Shown: piece by piece, positions 17,671 through 23,998 of the stretch
Numbering within the stretch: the stretch's first letter is position 1
How the letters are laid out: each line of letters begins with the position of its first letter
DNA from: an uncultured Prochlorococcus sp.
GTDB taxonomy: Bacteria > Cyanobacteriota > Cyanobacteriia > PCC-6307 > Cyanobiaceae
Length of the DNA: 23,998 nt
Direction: 5' to 3'
NCBI GenBank assembly: GCA_902572065.1
Contig: CACGEL010000010.1
Location: 1-23,998 of the forward strand
The notes under the pieces: generated by a model
Databases searched by the model: none
What the model was told of the DNA's origin: nothing
What the model saw: only the letters and a program-made list of their open reading frames with translations
Translations under genes and position numbers: made by a program

Positions 17671-18840
17671 TTATTCAATCCACTTTAAATTTGATCCAAT
17701 CGCTTCTCTTACATTTGATAATTGGTGTGTATTAAGTTGTTTTATGATCCCATTAAGAATGTTTGGAACTAATTGTGGACCCTTATATATCCATCCAGTA
17801 TATATTTGAACTAAAGATGCTCCAGAACATATTCTTTCCCAAGCAGATTCTGGACTATCAATCCCACCCACGCCTATTAAATTAATTTTATTATCAATAT
17901 TGTGAATATGTTTAATTATTTTATTTGCTTTTAGTTGAAGTGGTCTGCCACTTAATCCACCATTTTCCTCAGAAAGTAATAGACCTGTTTGCTTTATCTT
18001 TCTTTGCTCAAGTCCTAATCTATCTAGACTCGTATTGGTAGCAATTATTCCATCTATATTCTCATCAATTATTAATTGGCATATATCTTCAATATCTTTA
18101 AAACTTAAGTCTGGTGCAATTTTCACAAATAAAGGTGGACAATTATCTAAATTTTTAACCTCTCTAAGCAGTTCTTTAAGAAGGATAGGATCTTGTAGCT
18201 TTCTAAGCCCTTCAGTATTAGGTGAACTTACATTTATAACTGCGTAATCACAATATGGAATCAATAAACGTAAAGAAGTTAAATAATCTTCTGTAGCATT
18301 AGATAAGCTTGTAATTTTAGATTTCCCAAAATTTATTCCTAAACAATTATTTTGTCTATCTTTTTTTAAATCAATATTTTGCTTTAAAAAGTTTTTTACA
18401 AGATTTTCAGCACCATTATTATTAAATCCCATTCTATTCAATGCTGCTTCTTCCTTTGCTAATCTAAATAATCTTGGTTTGGGATTCCCGGGTTGAGCAA
18501 ATTTAGTAACTGTACCAATTTCAGCGAAACCAAATCCAAAATCTTTCCAAATATTTGCAGCATTACCATTTTTATCAAAACCTGCTGCTAAACCTACTGG
18601 ATTATAGAAATCTATTCCACATATTTTTTGATGTAATCTTTTATCAACCACACAAAATTCTTTATTTAAATTTTTTATTACTCTTGAAATTAAGGGCCAA
18701 TTCCTATTGATTGAACTAAAATTTAGCAGACCTAAGGAGAAATTTGTAAGGTACTCTGCATCTATCCCAGTATCTTTTTTAAGGATAGGATTTACTAAGT
18801 GCTTATAAATATTATTAAATACCCCCTTCTGATTAATCAT
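17671..18840 (-). CDS. pyrD: Dihydroorotate dehydrogenase, class 2 (quinone-dependent)
   Basis: PyrD oxidises dihydroorotate to orotate in pyrimidine synthesis and passes electrons through FMN to membrane quinone. The 389 aa includes the ~70-residue helical N-terminal extension of class 2 enzymes, which docks to the membrane. The barrel carries NPVGLAAGFDKNG (80-92), IGTVT, NRMGFNNNGA and INVSSPNTEGLRKLQ (202-216), with the catalytic serine of class 2 enzymes in the SSPNT stretch. ATNTSLDR, GLSGRPL, GVGGIDS and QIYTGWIYKGP complete the FMN/phosphate site. It sits 13 bases after rnhA and 15 before the CobC-like gene, probably on one transcript. Confidence 0.97.
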   Translation of the reverse strand: MINQKGVFNNIYKHLVNPILKKDTGIDAEYLTNFSLGLLNFSSINRNWPLISRVIKNLNKEFCVVDKRLHQKICGIDFYNPVGLAAGFDKNGNAANIWKDFGFGFAEIGTVTKFAQPGNPKPRLFRLAKEEAALNRMGFNNNGAENLVKNFLKQNIDLKKDRQNNCLGINFGKSKITSLSNATEDYLTSLRLLIPYCDYAVINVSSPNTEGLRKLQDPILLKELLREVKNLDNCPPLFVKIAPDLSFKDIEDICQLIIDENIDGIIATNTSLDRLGLEQRKIKQTGLLLSEENGGLSGRPLQLKANKIIKHIHNIDNKINLIGVGGIDSPESAWERICSGASLVQIYTGWIYKGPQLVPNILNGIIKQLNTHQLSNVREAIGSNLKWIE

Positions 18841-18853
18841 AAAATATTAAAGA

Positions 18854-19576
18854 TTAGGTGTTAATATTCTCTATTATCCAATATTTTTGATTTTTAGGAA
18901 TTAATCTCCAATTACGCCATTCAAACAATTCATATTTTTCAATGAGCATATCACTTTCTTTCCCAAGTAATTCATTTAATTCACTAGAATTTAAAAAATA
19001 TTTTTTTTCAGCAAATTGTTGAAGTAATTCATTTTTAGAAAATAATTTTTGAATTTCAAGATGTTCTTTTTCTTTGGAAAAGTTGCTTGCTATAGGTGAT
19101 TGTTTAACTTCACTAACTAAAGGTATTCCTTTGCTATAACTTGTAGCGATTAAATCAACTCTTTCATTTTGTTTATCTCCACTATGACCTTTTACAAATT
19201 CCATCTCTACGCCTTGTATTCTTAAATTATCTATTTTTTGCCATAAATCCAAATTTTGAACAGATTTACCGGAACTCGTTTTCCATCCATTTCTCTTCCA
19301 ATTAATGATCCATTTTGTATAACCTTCAATAACGTATTTACTATCTGTTCTTAATTTAAAGTTTTCTTTTAATTGGAAATTTTTTAACTTTTCGAGCGTT
19401 TTTATCGCTGCAGTTAGTTCCATTCTATTATTTGTGGTATTTTGCTCTGAACCGCCAATTTCCAGTTCACTTTTATCATTGAAAATTATTAAACCTCCCC
19501 ATCCTCCAGGACCTGGGTTTCCACTGCAAGCTCCATCTGTTGCAGCTTCAATTGCAATATTTGTTTTACTATCCAT
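18854..19576 (-). CDS. rnhA: Ribonuclease HI with a C-terminal extension
   Basis: RNase HI cleaves RNA in RNA:DNA hybrids. The catalytic acidic residues are all visible: Asp14 in ATDGACSGNPGPGGWG, Glu53 in NNRMELTAAI, Asp78 in RTDSKYV, and Asp141 in NERVD, with His131 in KGHSGD. The NERVD motif has Val where most members have Ala. The RNase H fold should end near residue 150. About 90 further residues follow that are not part of classical RNase HI (about 155 aa); they contain ELLQQFAEKKYFLNSSELNELL and a Trp/Arg-rich EWRNWRLIP stretch. A hairpin immediately upstream, 8 bases before the ATG, separates it from rplL. Its function is secure; the extension's role is unknown. Confidence 0.93.
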   Translation of the reverse strand: MDSKTNIAIEAATDGACSGNPGPGGWGGLIIFNDKSELEIGGSEQNTTNNRMELTAAIKTLEKLKNFQLKENFKLRTDSKYVIEGYTKWIINWKRNGWKTSSGKSVQNLDLWQKIDNLRIQGVEMEFVKGHSGDKQNERVDLIATSYSKGIPLVSEVKQSPIASNFSKEKEHLEIQKLFSKNELLQQFAEKKYFLNSSELNELLGKESDMLIEKYELFEWRNWRLIPKNQKYWIIENINT

Positions 19577-19584
19577 AATTTTAA

Positions 19585-19608
19585 AGCCGATATATCTTAG
19601 TATCGGCT
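19585..19608 (-). terminator. Hairpin after rplL, probable intrinsic terminator/attenuator
   Basis: On the minus strand AGCCGATA (19608-19601) and TATCGGCT (19592-19585) form a perfect 8-bp stem with an 8-nt loop, followed by TTTAAAATT. The stem is much more GC-rich than its surroundings. The T tract is short and broken, so termination is probably partial, allowing some read-through into rnhA, whose ATG is only 8 bases further on. Read on the plus strand the same hairpin is followed by an A7T5 tract. Confidence 0.6.
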
Positions 19609-19620
19609 AAAAAAATTTTT

Positions 19621-19635
19621 ACACTATTTTAGTGT
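19621..19635 (-). other. Small hairpin over the rplL stop codon
   Basis: ACACTA/TAGTGT (19635-19630 with 19626-19621 on the minus strand) gives a 6-bp stem with a 3-nt loop that contains the last rplL codons and the TAG stop. It is followed by A5T7 before the main hairpin at 19585-19608. It may stabilise the 3' end or contribute a U tract for termination. Confidence 0.4.
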
Positions 19636-20019
19636 AACTTTACCGCCAGCTTCTTCAATCTCTTTCTTTAAAGTTTCAGCATCTGCTTTAGCAATACCTT
19701 CTTTAACTGTCTTTGGAGCTGATTCAACAAGTGCTTTTGCATCACCAAGGCCAAGACCAGTTGCATTTCTTACAACTTTAAGAACTTTGATTTTAGCAGC
19801 TGCATCGAAGCTTTCTAGAATTACATCGAATTCAGTTTTCTCATCAGCGGCTCCCCCGTCTCCATCGCCACCACCAGAACCTGGAGCAGCCATTACTACA
19901 CCAGCTGATGCCGCCGCGGAAACACCAAATGCCTCTTCAATTTGTTTCACAAGCTCAGACGCTTCTAAAAGTGAGAGGGATTTTAATGATTCAAGAATTT
20001 CTTCAGTTTTTGCAGTCAT
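19624..20019 (-). CDS. rplL: 50S ribosomal protein L7/L12
   Basis: L7/L12 forms the flexible ribosomal stalk that recruits elongation and initiation factors. The 131-aa chain shows the standard parts. An N-terminal dimerisation domain (about 1-35) has [22 protein letters not shown] Gly/Ala/Asp-rich hinge follows (about 36-60, with an unusual GGGDGDGG run). The C-terminal factor-binding domain (about 62-131) contains [20 protein letters not shown] and a final GGKVTLK. The hinge is Gly-rich, where many bacteria have mostly Ala. It lies 28 bases after rplJ and is followed by a terminator-like hairpin, so this is probably the main 3' end of the ribosomal transcript. Confidence 0.98.
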   Translation of the reverse strand: MTAKTEEILESLKSLSLLEASELVKQIEEAFGVSAAASAGVVMAAPGSGGGDGDGGAADEKTEFDVILESFDAAAKIKVLKVVRNATGLGLGDAKALVESAPKTVKEGIAKADAETLKKEIEEAGGKVTLK

Positions 20020-20047
20020 TTTCTTAATAGATAATTAATTTTGAAGT

Positions 20048-20575
20048 TTAAGATTCTGATTTTTCAGAATGTTGTTTAAGTGATCTAGCAAGCCCAGAAG
20101 GGACTTCATTGATAGAAATAGCAATTTTTGTAGCAACACCATTTAATGCACCAGCAATTTTTGCCATTAATACCTCTCTTGAAGGTAGATTTGCGATCTC
20201 TGTAATTTCAGATTCGCTGAGAAGTCTACCCTCAAATAAAGCTCCTTTTGTTTCGGATTTGTTTGTCTCTTTTTGAAAAGATTGGATTGCTTTTACAGCT
20301 CCTCCAACATCTTCTTTGACTAAAACAAAAGCATTAGTTCCAGTTAGTAAAGATTCAAGATCAGTCCAGTTACTATTCCCATCAATAGCTTTTCGCATTA
20401 AAGAGTTTTTAGTAACTTTGCAAATGCCATTGTTTGTCTGCAATCTCGATCGCAGATCTGACATTTCCTTGATAGTTAAACCTTTATAGTCAAGAACTAC
20501 TGCCATTTCCGAATCATCTAACAGAGATTTTATTTCTGTGACGATTTTTTGCTTATTCTCTATTGTTCGGCCCAT
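20048..20575 (-). CDS. rplJ: 50S ribosomal protein L10
   Basis: L10 anchors the L7/L12 dimers to the 50S subunit and represses its own operon in well-studied bacteria. I choose the ATG at 20575 (175 aa, [12 protein letters not shown]), because L10 proteins begin in this way. A longer in-frame reading from 20620 would add 15 residues (starting MPHFLL) unlike any L10 and would run through the structured leader. The N-terminal RNA-binding domain includes [14 protein letters not shown] and [10 protein letters not shown]. The C-terminal helix that holds L12 dimers follows about residue 135. The start codon sits 5 nt after the 3' arm of a 10-bp leader helix, so initiation is likely controlled by that structure. 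Confidence 0.95.
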   Translation of the reverse strand: MGRTIENKQKIVTEIKSLLDDSEMAVVLDYKGLTIKEMSDLRSRLQTNNGICKVTKNSLMRKAIDGNSNWTDLESLLTGTNAFVLVKEDVGGAVKAIQSFQKETNKSETKGALFEGRLLSESEITEIANLPSREVLMAKIAGALNGVATKIAISINEVPSGLARSLKQHSEKSES

Positions 20576-20745
20576 TGTTGTTTTTGGATCGTAATTTAGG
20601 AAGAGCAGGAAATGCGGCAAAGTCCATTTATAAAAGAGGCCGCATTCATTAGATCCAAAAAGAAAATAATTAAGACGAAACCTCGGTAGGATTTAAGAAT
20701 TTAGTGGTAACTAAATAAACCTACTTTCTTTGGCCGTATTATTGC
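20576..20745 (-). promoter_or_regulatory. Structured L10-type leader upstream of rplJ
   Basis: The long space between rplA and rplJ folds by eye on the minus strand into nested helices. A first hairpin pairs GTAGG (20724-20720) with CCTAC (20690-20686), extended by TTT/AAA across a one-base bulge; inside it ATTTAG (20716-20711) pairs with CTAAAT (20704-20699). A perfect 10-bp helix pairs 20661-20652 with 20590-20581. It encloses an 8-bp hairpin AATGCGGC/GCCGCATT (20646-20639 with 20618-20611). The CCTACCGAGG segment (20690-20681) and the later GCCTC (20640-20636) resemble the L10 leader known from Gram-positive bacteria, which the L10(L12)4 complex binds. The outer helix ends 5 nt before the rplJ ATG, so binding could block translation. 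Confidence 0.7.
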
Positions 20746-20751
20746 ATTAAA

Positions 20752-20757
20752 ATTATA
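20752..20757 (-). promoter_or_regulatory. Candidate -10 element for an internal rplJ-rplL promoter
   Basis: A perfect TATAAT lies on the minus strand at 20757-20752, about 10 bases after the rplA stop. It would start transcription near 20745, just ahead of the structured rplJ leader. I see no good -35, so the assignment is tentative. Confidence 0.4.
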
Positions 20758-20767
20758 CTACAGAGGG

Positions 20768-21475
20768 TTAACTTTCAGGCTGGTAATCTTGTAAGGCATT
20801 TATATCGACTTGAACTGAAGGCCCCATGGTTGAAGTCACATAAAAACTTCTCCAATATTTACCCTTAGCACCACTAGGCTTATTTTTATCAATCGATTCT
20901 TGTAATGTCTTTAAGTTTTCAAATAAAGCATCTTTGGTGAAACTAGCTTTCCCAAAGCGAACATGCACAATCCCAGCTTTATCTGCTCTAAATTCTAGTT
21001 TACCTGCTTTAAATTCTTTTATTGCACTTGCTATATCACCAGTTACAGTGCCAGCTTTAGGATTTGGCATTAACCCCCTTGGACCTAAAACTCTTCCAAG
21101 TTTTGCTACTTTCGGCATCATGTCAGGAGTTGCAATAAGCAAATCAAAATCCATATTACCTTTATTAATGCTTTCTACAAGATCTTCTTCTCCAAAAAAA
21201 TCTGCACCTGCAGATTTAGCTTTTGCTACATTCTCACCGCTTGTTATGACAGCAATTTTAATACTTTGGCCAGTACCATTAGGAAGAGCTACGGTCGTTC
21301 TTAGCTGTTGATCTGTATATTTTGGATCAATACCTAAACGAATATGAGCTTCAATAGTCTCATCAAATTTAGCGTTTGCATTTTCCTTGATAATACTCAA
21401 TGCTTCAAGGGGATTATATAAGCGATCTTCTATCTTTGTTGATAGAGCCACCATTCTTTTGGAAAGTTTTTTCAT
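20768..21475 (-). CDS. rplA: 50S ribosomal protein L1
   Basis: L1 binds 23S rRNA at the mobile L1 stalk that handles E-site tRNA, and in many bacteria it represses the L11-L1 transcript. The 235-aa protein has the usual length. [18 protein letters not shown] (near 37-54) is typical of domain [31 protein letters not shown] (near 115-144) holds the L1 signature, with [14 protein letters not shown] after it. It follows rplK by 66 bases. That gap holds a small hairpin, GGTTAA/TTAACC (21510-21495), and an upstream GGGGAGG that is too far from the ATG to be a normal ribosome binding site. Confidence 0.98.
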   Translation of the reverse strand: MKKLSKRMVALSTKIEDRLYNPLEALSIIKENANAKFDETIEAHIRLGIDPKYTDQQLRTTVALPNGTGQSIKIAVITSGENVAKAKSAGADFFGEEDLVESINKGNMDFDLLIATPDMMPKVAKLGRVLGPRGLMPNPKAGTVTGDIASAIKEFKAGKLEFRADKAGIVHVRFGKASFTKDALFENLKTLQESIDKNKPSGAKGKYWRSFYVTSTMGPSVQVDINALQDYQPES

Positions 21476-21541
21476 AATATATTTGGGTTCAAACGGTTAA
21501 ATAATTAACCTCCCCTAAAAAGTGAATGTTTGGGATTGAAA

Positions 21542-21967
21542 TTATTCGGTAATTGAAACACCCATATTTCGAGCAGTTCCTTCAATGACCTTCATAGCTG
21601 ATTCAATACTTGTACAGTTTAAATCAGGAAGCTTGGTTTTGGCTATCTCTTCTAATTGAGATTTACTTATATTGCCAACAGATCCCTTGGAAGATTCACC
21701 AGCTCCCTTTTCTATTCCAGCTGCTTTAGTTATTAAGACTGAAGCAGGTGGAGTTTTGGTTATAAAGGTAAAGCTTCTATCTTCAAAAACTGAAATCTCA
21801 ACAGGAATAACAAAACCAGCTTTATCTTGTGTTCTTGCATTATATTCTTTGCAAAATGCCATTATATTTACACCGTGTTGACCTAAAGCCGGACCCACTG
21901 GTGGGGCTGGGTTTGCTTTGCCAGCTTGAAGAGCTAGTTTAATAACCGCAACAATTTTTTTTGCCAT
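21542..21967 (-). CDS. rplK: 50S ribosomal protein L11
   Basis: L11 sits at the GTPase-associated centre of the 50S subunit and, in known systems, is needed to activate RelA-type enzymes on stalled ribosomes. That links it to the RSH protein at 7480-9789. The 141-aa sequence has the normal length. [25 protein letters not shown] (near 12-36) is the proline-rich N-terminal domain. [16 protein letters not shown] joins to the RNA-binding C-domain, which ends [10 protein letters not shown]. It follows nusG by 62 bases. An AT-only 7-bp hairpin (21978-21984 with 21992-21998) lies just before the start; its role is uncertain. Confidence 0.98.
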   Translation of the reverse strand: MAKKIVAVIKLALQAGKANPAPPVGPALGQHGVNIMAFCKEYNARTQDKAGFVIPVEISVFEDRSFTFITKTPPASVLITKAAGIEKGAGESSKGSVGNISKSQLEEIAKTKLPDLNCTSIESAMKVIEGTARNMGVSITE

Positions 21968-22029
21968 TAGATTAGTGAATTTAAACGAGAGTTAAATTGA
22001 TTATTTTACTCGATAAACAGAAATAATAA

Positions 22030-22641
22030 TTAATTTTGTTTATTGATTTGGGAGAATTCTAATTCTACAGGAGTTTCGCGCCCAAATATTGAAAGTAATG
22101 CTTTTAATTTATTTCTCTCGCCAGAAACTTCTATAACTTCACCCTGGAAATCCTTAAAAGGTCCGCTAGTAACAATAATTCTATCTTTTTCCTCAAGATC
22201 TAATTTTATTACAGCTTTCTTCTCCGAGGCACGCTTAAAAATTCTATTTACCTCTTGCCTGGATAAGGGTCGAGGTTTGATATGTCCTCTTGATCTTCCG
22301 CTGCCTCTTCCATCTTCTGCGCCTACAAAATTAATGACATTGGGAGTACTTTTTACAGCCATCATTGTATCTTCATCCAGAATCATCCTAACCAAAACGT
22401 AACCAGGGAAAACCTTCTCCTCAGTTGTTTGTCTAGAACCATCTTTCTTAAGTTTAATACCGGGAGTTTGAGGAATCTCAATTTCTATAATTCTATTATT
22501 AACACCTAAAGTTACTGACCTTTGTTCGAGAGTAGCTTTTACTTTCTTTTCACAGCTTGAGGCAACTTGAACCGCATACCATCTAGCAATACTAGTATTA
22601 GCCTTTTGGGAACTAAGGTTTGTTGTTAATTCATTACTCAT
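22030..22641 (-). CDS. nusG: Transcription termination/antitermination factor NusG
   Basis: NusG binds RNA polymerase and modulates pausing and processivity, including coupling to the ribosome. The 203-aa protein has the NGN domain (about 19-125) beginning ARWYAVQVASSCEKKVKATLEQR and containing VFPGYVLVRM. A basic linker (RGSGRSRGHIKPRPLS) leads to a C-terminal KOW domain (about 148-200) with KDRIIVTSGPFKDFQGEV. The NGN domain carries an insertion, common in cyanobacterial homologues, around the LGVNNRIIEIEIPQTPGIKLKK stretch. It follows secE by 76 bases, and a TATAAT in that gap may give it its own promoter. Confidence 0.97.
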   Translation of the reverse strand: MSNELTTNLSSQKANTSIARWYAVQVASSCEKKVKATLEQRSVTLGVNNRIIEIEIPQTPGIKLKKDGSRQTTEEKVFPGYVLVRMILDEDTMMAVKSTPNVINFVGAEDGRGSGRSRGHIKPRPLSRQEVNRIFKRASEKKAVIKLDLEEKDRIIVTSGPFKDFQGEVIEVSGERNKLKALLSIFGRETPVELEFSQINKQN

Positions 22642-22680
22642 TTTGCTTTCTCTGTAAACTGGATAAATGATCTTTTTAAA

Positions 22681-22686
22681 ATTATA
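22681..22686 (-). promoter_or_regulatory. Candidate -10 element for nusG
   Basis: A perfect TATAAT lies on the minus strand at 22686-22681, within the 76-bp secE-nusG gap. It would place a start near 22674, leaving a 30-nt leader. No recognisable -35 is present, so this is tentative. Confidence 0.35.
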
Positions 22687-22717
22687 GGATTAAATCTATA
22701 TTTAAAAATTTGTTAAT

Positions 22718-22975
22718 TTAACGGAAAATTTGTGAAGCTGCCCATCCATAAAACCTACTTACAGATGCAATTGCTGCTGCAGAAAAGGTTACCATAATAA
22801 TAACAGCAATAGATTCGCTAAATAACTGTTGTTTGTTAGGCCACACAACTAATTTGAGTTCATCGAATGTAGAATTTAAAAAATTCTTCTTTTTCTTAGC
22901 TTGTTTTATCTCAGAGGCCTCTTTTATTTCGGGGGACTCTTTTTTAAGAGGTTTTGGATTAGTAGGACTTGTCAC
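22718..22975 (-). CDS. secE: Preprotein translocase subunit SecE
   Basis: SecE clamps SecY in the membrane translocon. The 85-aa protein has the short single-helix form found in cyanobacteria. After a Lys/Glu-rich N-terminus (residues 1-32) comes the conserved amphipathic segment FDELKLVVWPNKQQLF, then one membrane helix (about 56-76). The start codon is GTG (22973-22975); a TAG lies three codons upstream in frame and no alternative ATG exists. It heads the secE-nusG-rplK-rplA-rplJ-rplL cluster, whose order is widely conserved in bacteria, and follows the clpB stop by 62 bases. Confidence 0.95.
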   Translation of the reverse strand: MTSPTNPKPLKKESPEIKEASEIKQAKKKKNFLNSTFDELKLVVWPNKQQLFSESIAVIIMVTFSAAAIASVSRFYGWAASQIFR

Positions 22976-23037
22976 AAAATTCTAATTTAGTTTAAGCTTC
23001 AAAAGCCTAGGATTATTTTAGCTCATCGATTTCCTAA

Positions 23038-23998
23038 TCAGCTAGGTTTAAATAAAATCTCATCTTTTTTTGAAGGACTAATCTTTACAGTTATATTTTT
23101 TTTATTTTTATAATTATCTTCTAACATTTTTGAGGCTAGTGGGTTTTCTATTTGTCTTCTAAGTTCTCTACTTAAGGGCCTTGCGCCATATTCAGGCTCA
23201 TAGGAATCATGCGCAATTTTTAGAATAACTTTTTTATCAATAGTAATATTTATTCCCTGTTCAAGTAGTAATTTCTTTAAATCTTCTATTTGTAGAAGAA
23301 TTATTTTTTGTAGTTGATCAATTGATAGTGGATCAAACTTTACTACTTCATCGATTCTGTTTATAAATTCTGGTCTAAAAATAGAGGATAATGATCTATT
23401 AATAGAATCTTGTAAAGTTTGTTTTCTTGATTCAGGGTTTTCTTTATCATTTGGAATTTTTTTTGAATCTTCTAAGATTATTTGTCCAGCTAAATTACTA
23501 GTCATTATTATGACTGTATTTTTAAAGTCAACTGTTCTTCCTTGAGAATCAGTTAACCTGCCTTCATCTAAAACTTGAAGGAGGACATTGAAAACTTCTG
23601 AATGCGCTTTTTCGATCTCATCAAGGAGAATTACAGAATAAGGTTTTCTCCTAACTGCTTCAGTTAATTGCCCTCCTTCTTCGTAACCAACATAACCTGG
23701 AGGTGCTCCTAAAAGCCTAGCGACAGCATTTTTTTCCATATATTCACTCATATCCAACCTTAACAAAGCTTCTTCTTCATCAAATAATGATGATGCCAGG
23801 GATTTTGCTAGTTCAGTTTTACCTACTCCTGTAGGACCCATAAATAAGAATGATCCAATTGGTCTTTTTGGATTTTTCATTCCAACTCTTGCTCTTCTTA
23901 TTGCAGAAGAAACAGCTTCAACAGCATTTTGCTGGCCAATAACTTTCTCGCTTATTTCTAACTCTAAATTAACTAATTTTTTTCGCTCATTAGAAACT
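23038..23998 (-). CDS. clpB: ClpB-type AAA+ disaggregase, C-terminal part
   Basis: The 5' part lies beyond the right edge, and the frame is open to base 23998. The visible ~319 residues are the second AAA+ module and D2 small domain of a Clp/Hsp100 protein. VIGQQNAVEAV and RRARVG precede Walker A GPTGVGKT. The pore-loop motif GYVGYEEGG follows, then Walker B VILLDEIEKAH, sensor 1 MTSN, an arginine finger in RPEFINRIDEV and sensor 2 GARPLSRELRR. No ClpP-docking tripeptide (such as IGF/LGF) is visible after the sensor-1 region, so ClpB (a disaggregase working with DnaK) is more likely than ClpC. Cyanobacteria often carry two ClpB paralogues; which one this is cannot be said from this fragment. 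Confidence 0.88.
   Translation of the reverse strand, partial: VSNERKKLVNLELEISEKVIGQQNAVEAVSSAIRRARVGMKNPKRPIGSFLFMGPTGVGKTELAKSLASSLFDEEEALLRLDMSEYMEKNAVARLLGAPPGYVGYEEGGQLTEAVRRKPYSVILLDEIEKAHSEVFNVLLQVLDEGRLTDSQGRTVDFKNTVIIMTSNLAGQIILEDSKKIPNDKENPESRKQTLQDSINRSLSSIFRPEFINRIDEVVKFDPLSIDQLQKIILLQIEDLKKLLLEQGINITIDKKVILKIAHDSYEPEYGARPLSRELRRQIENPLASKMLEDNYKNKKNITVKISPSKKDEILFKPS

Noticed and set aside
19787..20038. 83-aa open frame with Pro/Ala-rich sequence on the plus strand
   Set aside because: It is antisense to the rplL hinge; the composition is explained by the Gly/Ala codons of L12.
20576..20620. A 15-residue in-frame N-terminal extension of rplJ starting at 20620
   Set aside because: The added residues ([15 protein letters not shown]) do not resemble any L10 N-terminus and overlap the base-paired leader. 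The internal ATG at 20575 gives the expected L10 start.
20934..21311. 125-aa open frame on the plus strand
   Set aside because: It lies entirely opposite rplA, whose protein is unmistakable. The antisense translation is low-complexity Ser/Leu/Pro and has no recognisable motif.
21978..21998. 7-bp AATTTAA/TTAAATT hairpin before rplK as an L1-binding site
   Set aside because: The stem is all A/T, and I cannot match it to the 23S rRNA L1-binding fold, so I did not annotate it as regulatory.
22043..22402. 119-aa open frame on the plus strand
   Set aside because: It is the reverse shadow of nusG, with no recognisable protein features.
1..23998. tRNA genes, CRISPR arrays, insertion sequences, phage attachment sites
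   Set aside because: No gap is long enough except 13260-13480 and 20576-20767. Neither holds cloverleaf, repeat-spacer or terminal inverted-repeat structure, and no transposase or integrase is encoded.

Overview
The window is a gene-dense, very AT-rich stretch of a free-living marine picocyanobacterial chromosome, almost certainly a high-light-type Prochlorococcus. That call rests on the strong A/T bias in coding and intergenic DNA, the very short or absent intergenic spaces, and the combination of protein families and gene order. The clade within Prochlorococcus is inference. I see no insertion sequences, prophage, CRISPR array, tRNA or rRNA. This is a core housekeeping region, and I found no convincing new multi-gene system.

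Layout. Positions 1-1678 (+) hold the end of a diacylglycerol/undecaprenol kinase gene (dgkA), a glutamine amidotransferase (trpG/pabA) and an exported metallo-beta-lactamase-fold protein whose main metal-binding motif is missing. Positions 1675-6948 (-) hold trmE/mnmE, nadC, argS and a HisC-like aminotransferase. A DUF2062 membrane protein follows at 7016-7462 (+), then a bifunctional RelA/SpoT homologue at 7480-9789 (-). A tandem peptide-type ABC ATPase lies at 9845-11440 (+), and rbgA-rluD at 11437-13259 (-). pgk lies at 13481-14689 (+), behind the only long intergenic space (221 bp). An exported hypothetical protein (14691-15416, -) is divergent from murG (15458-16552, +).

From 16531 to the right edge everything is on the minus strand. 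In transcription order it reads clpB (5' end outside the window), secE, nusG, rplK, rplA, rplJ, rplL, rnhA, pyrD and a CobC/CobD-like aminotransferase. The secE-to-rplL block is the standard secretion, antitermination and ribosomal-stalk cluster. It carries a well-formed structured leader ahead of rplJ that resembles the L10 autoregulatory leader, and a hairpin after rplL that probably attenuates read-through into rnhA.

Functionally the window is weighted to translation and its control: ArgRS, the MnmE tRNA-modification GTPase, a pseudouridine synthase, a ribosome-assembly GTPase, L11/L1/L10/L12, NusG, and (p)ppGpp synthesis and hydrolysis. It also covers cell-wall lipid II synthesis (MurG), NAD, pyrimidine, cobamide, folate/tryptophan and carbon metabolism. 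The notable points are the metal-site-less MBL protein, the rplJ leader architecture, an NtcA-like box upstream of pgk, and five convergent gene pairs with no room for a conventional terminator between them.
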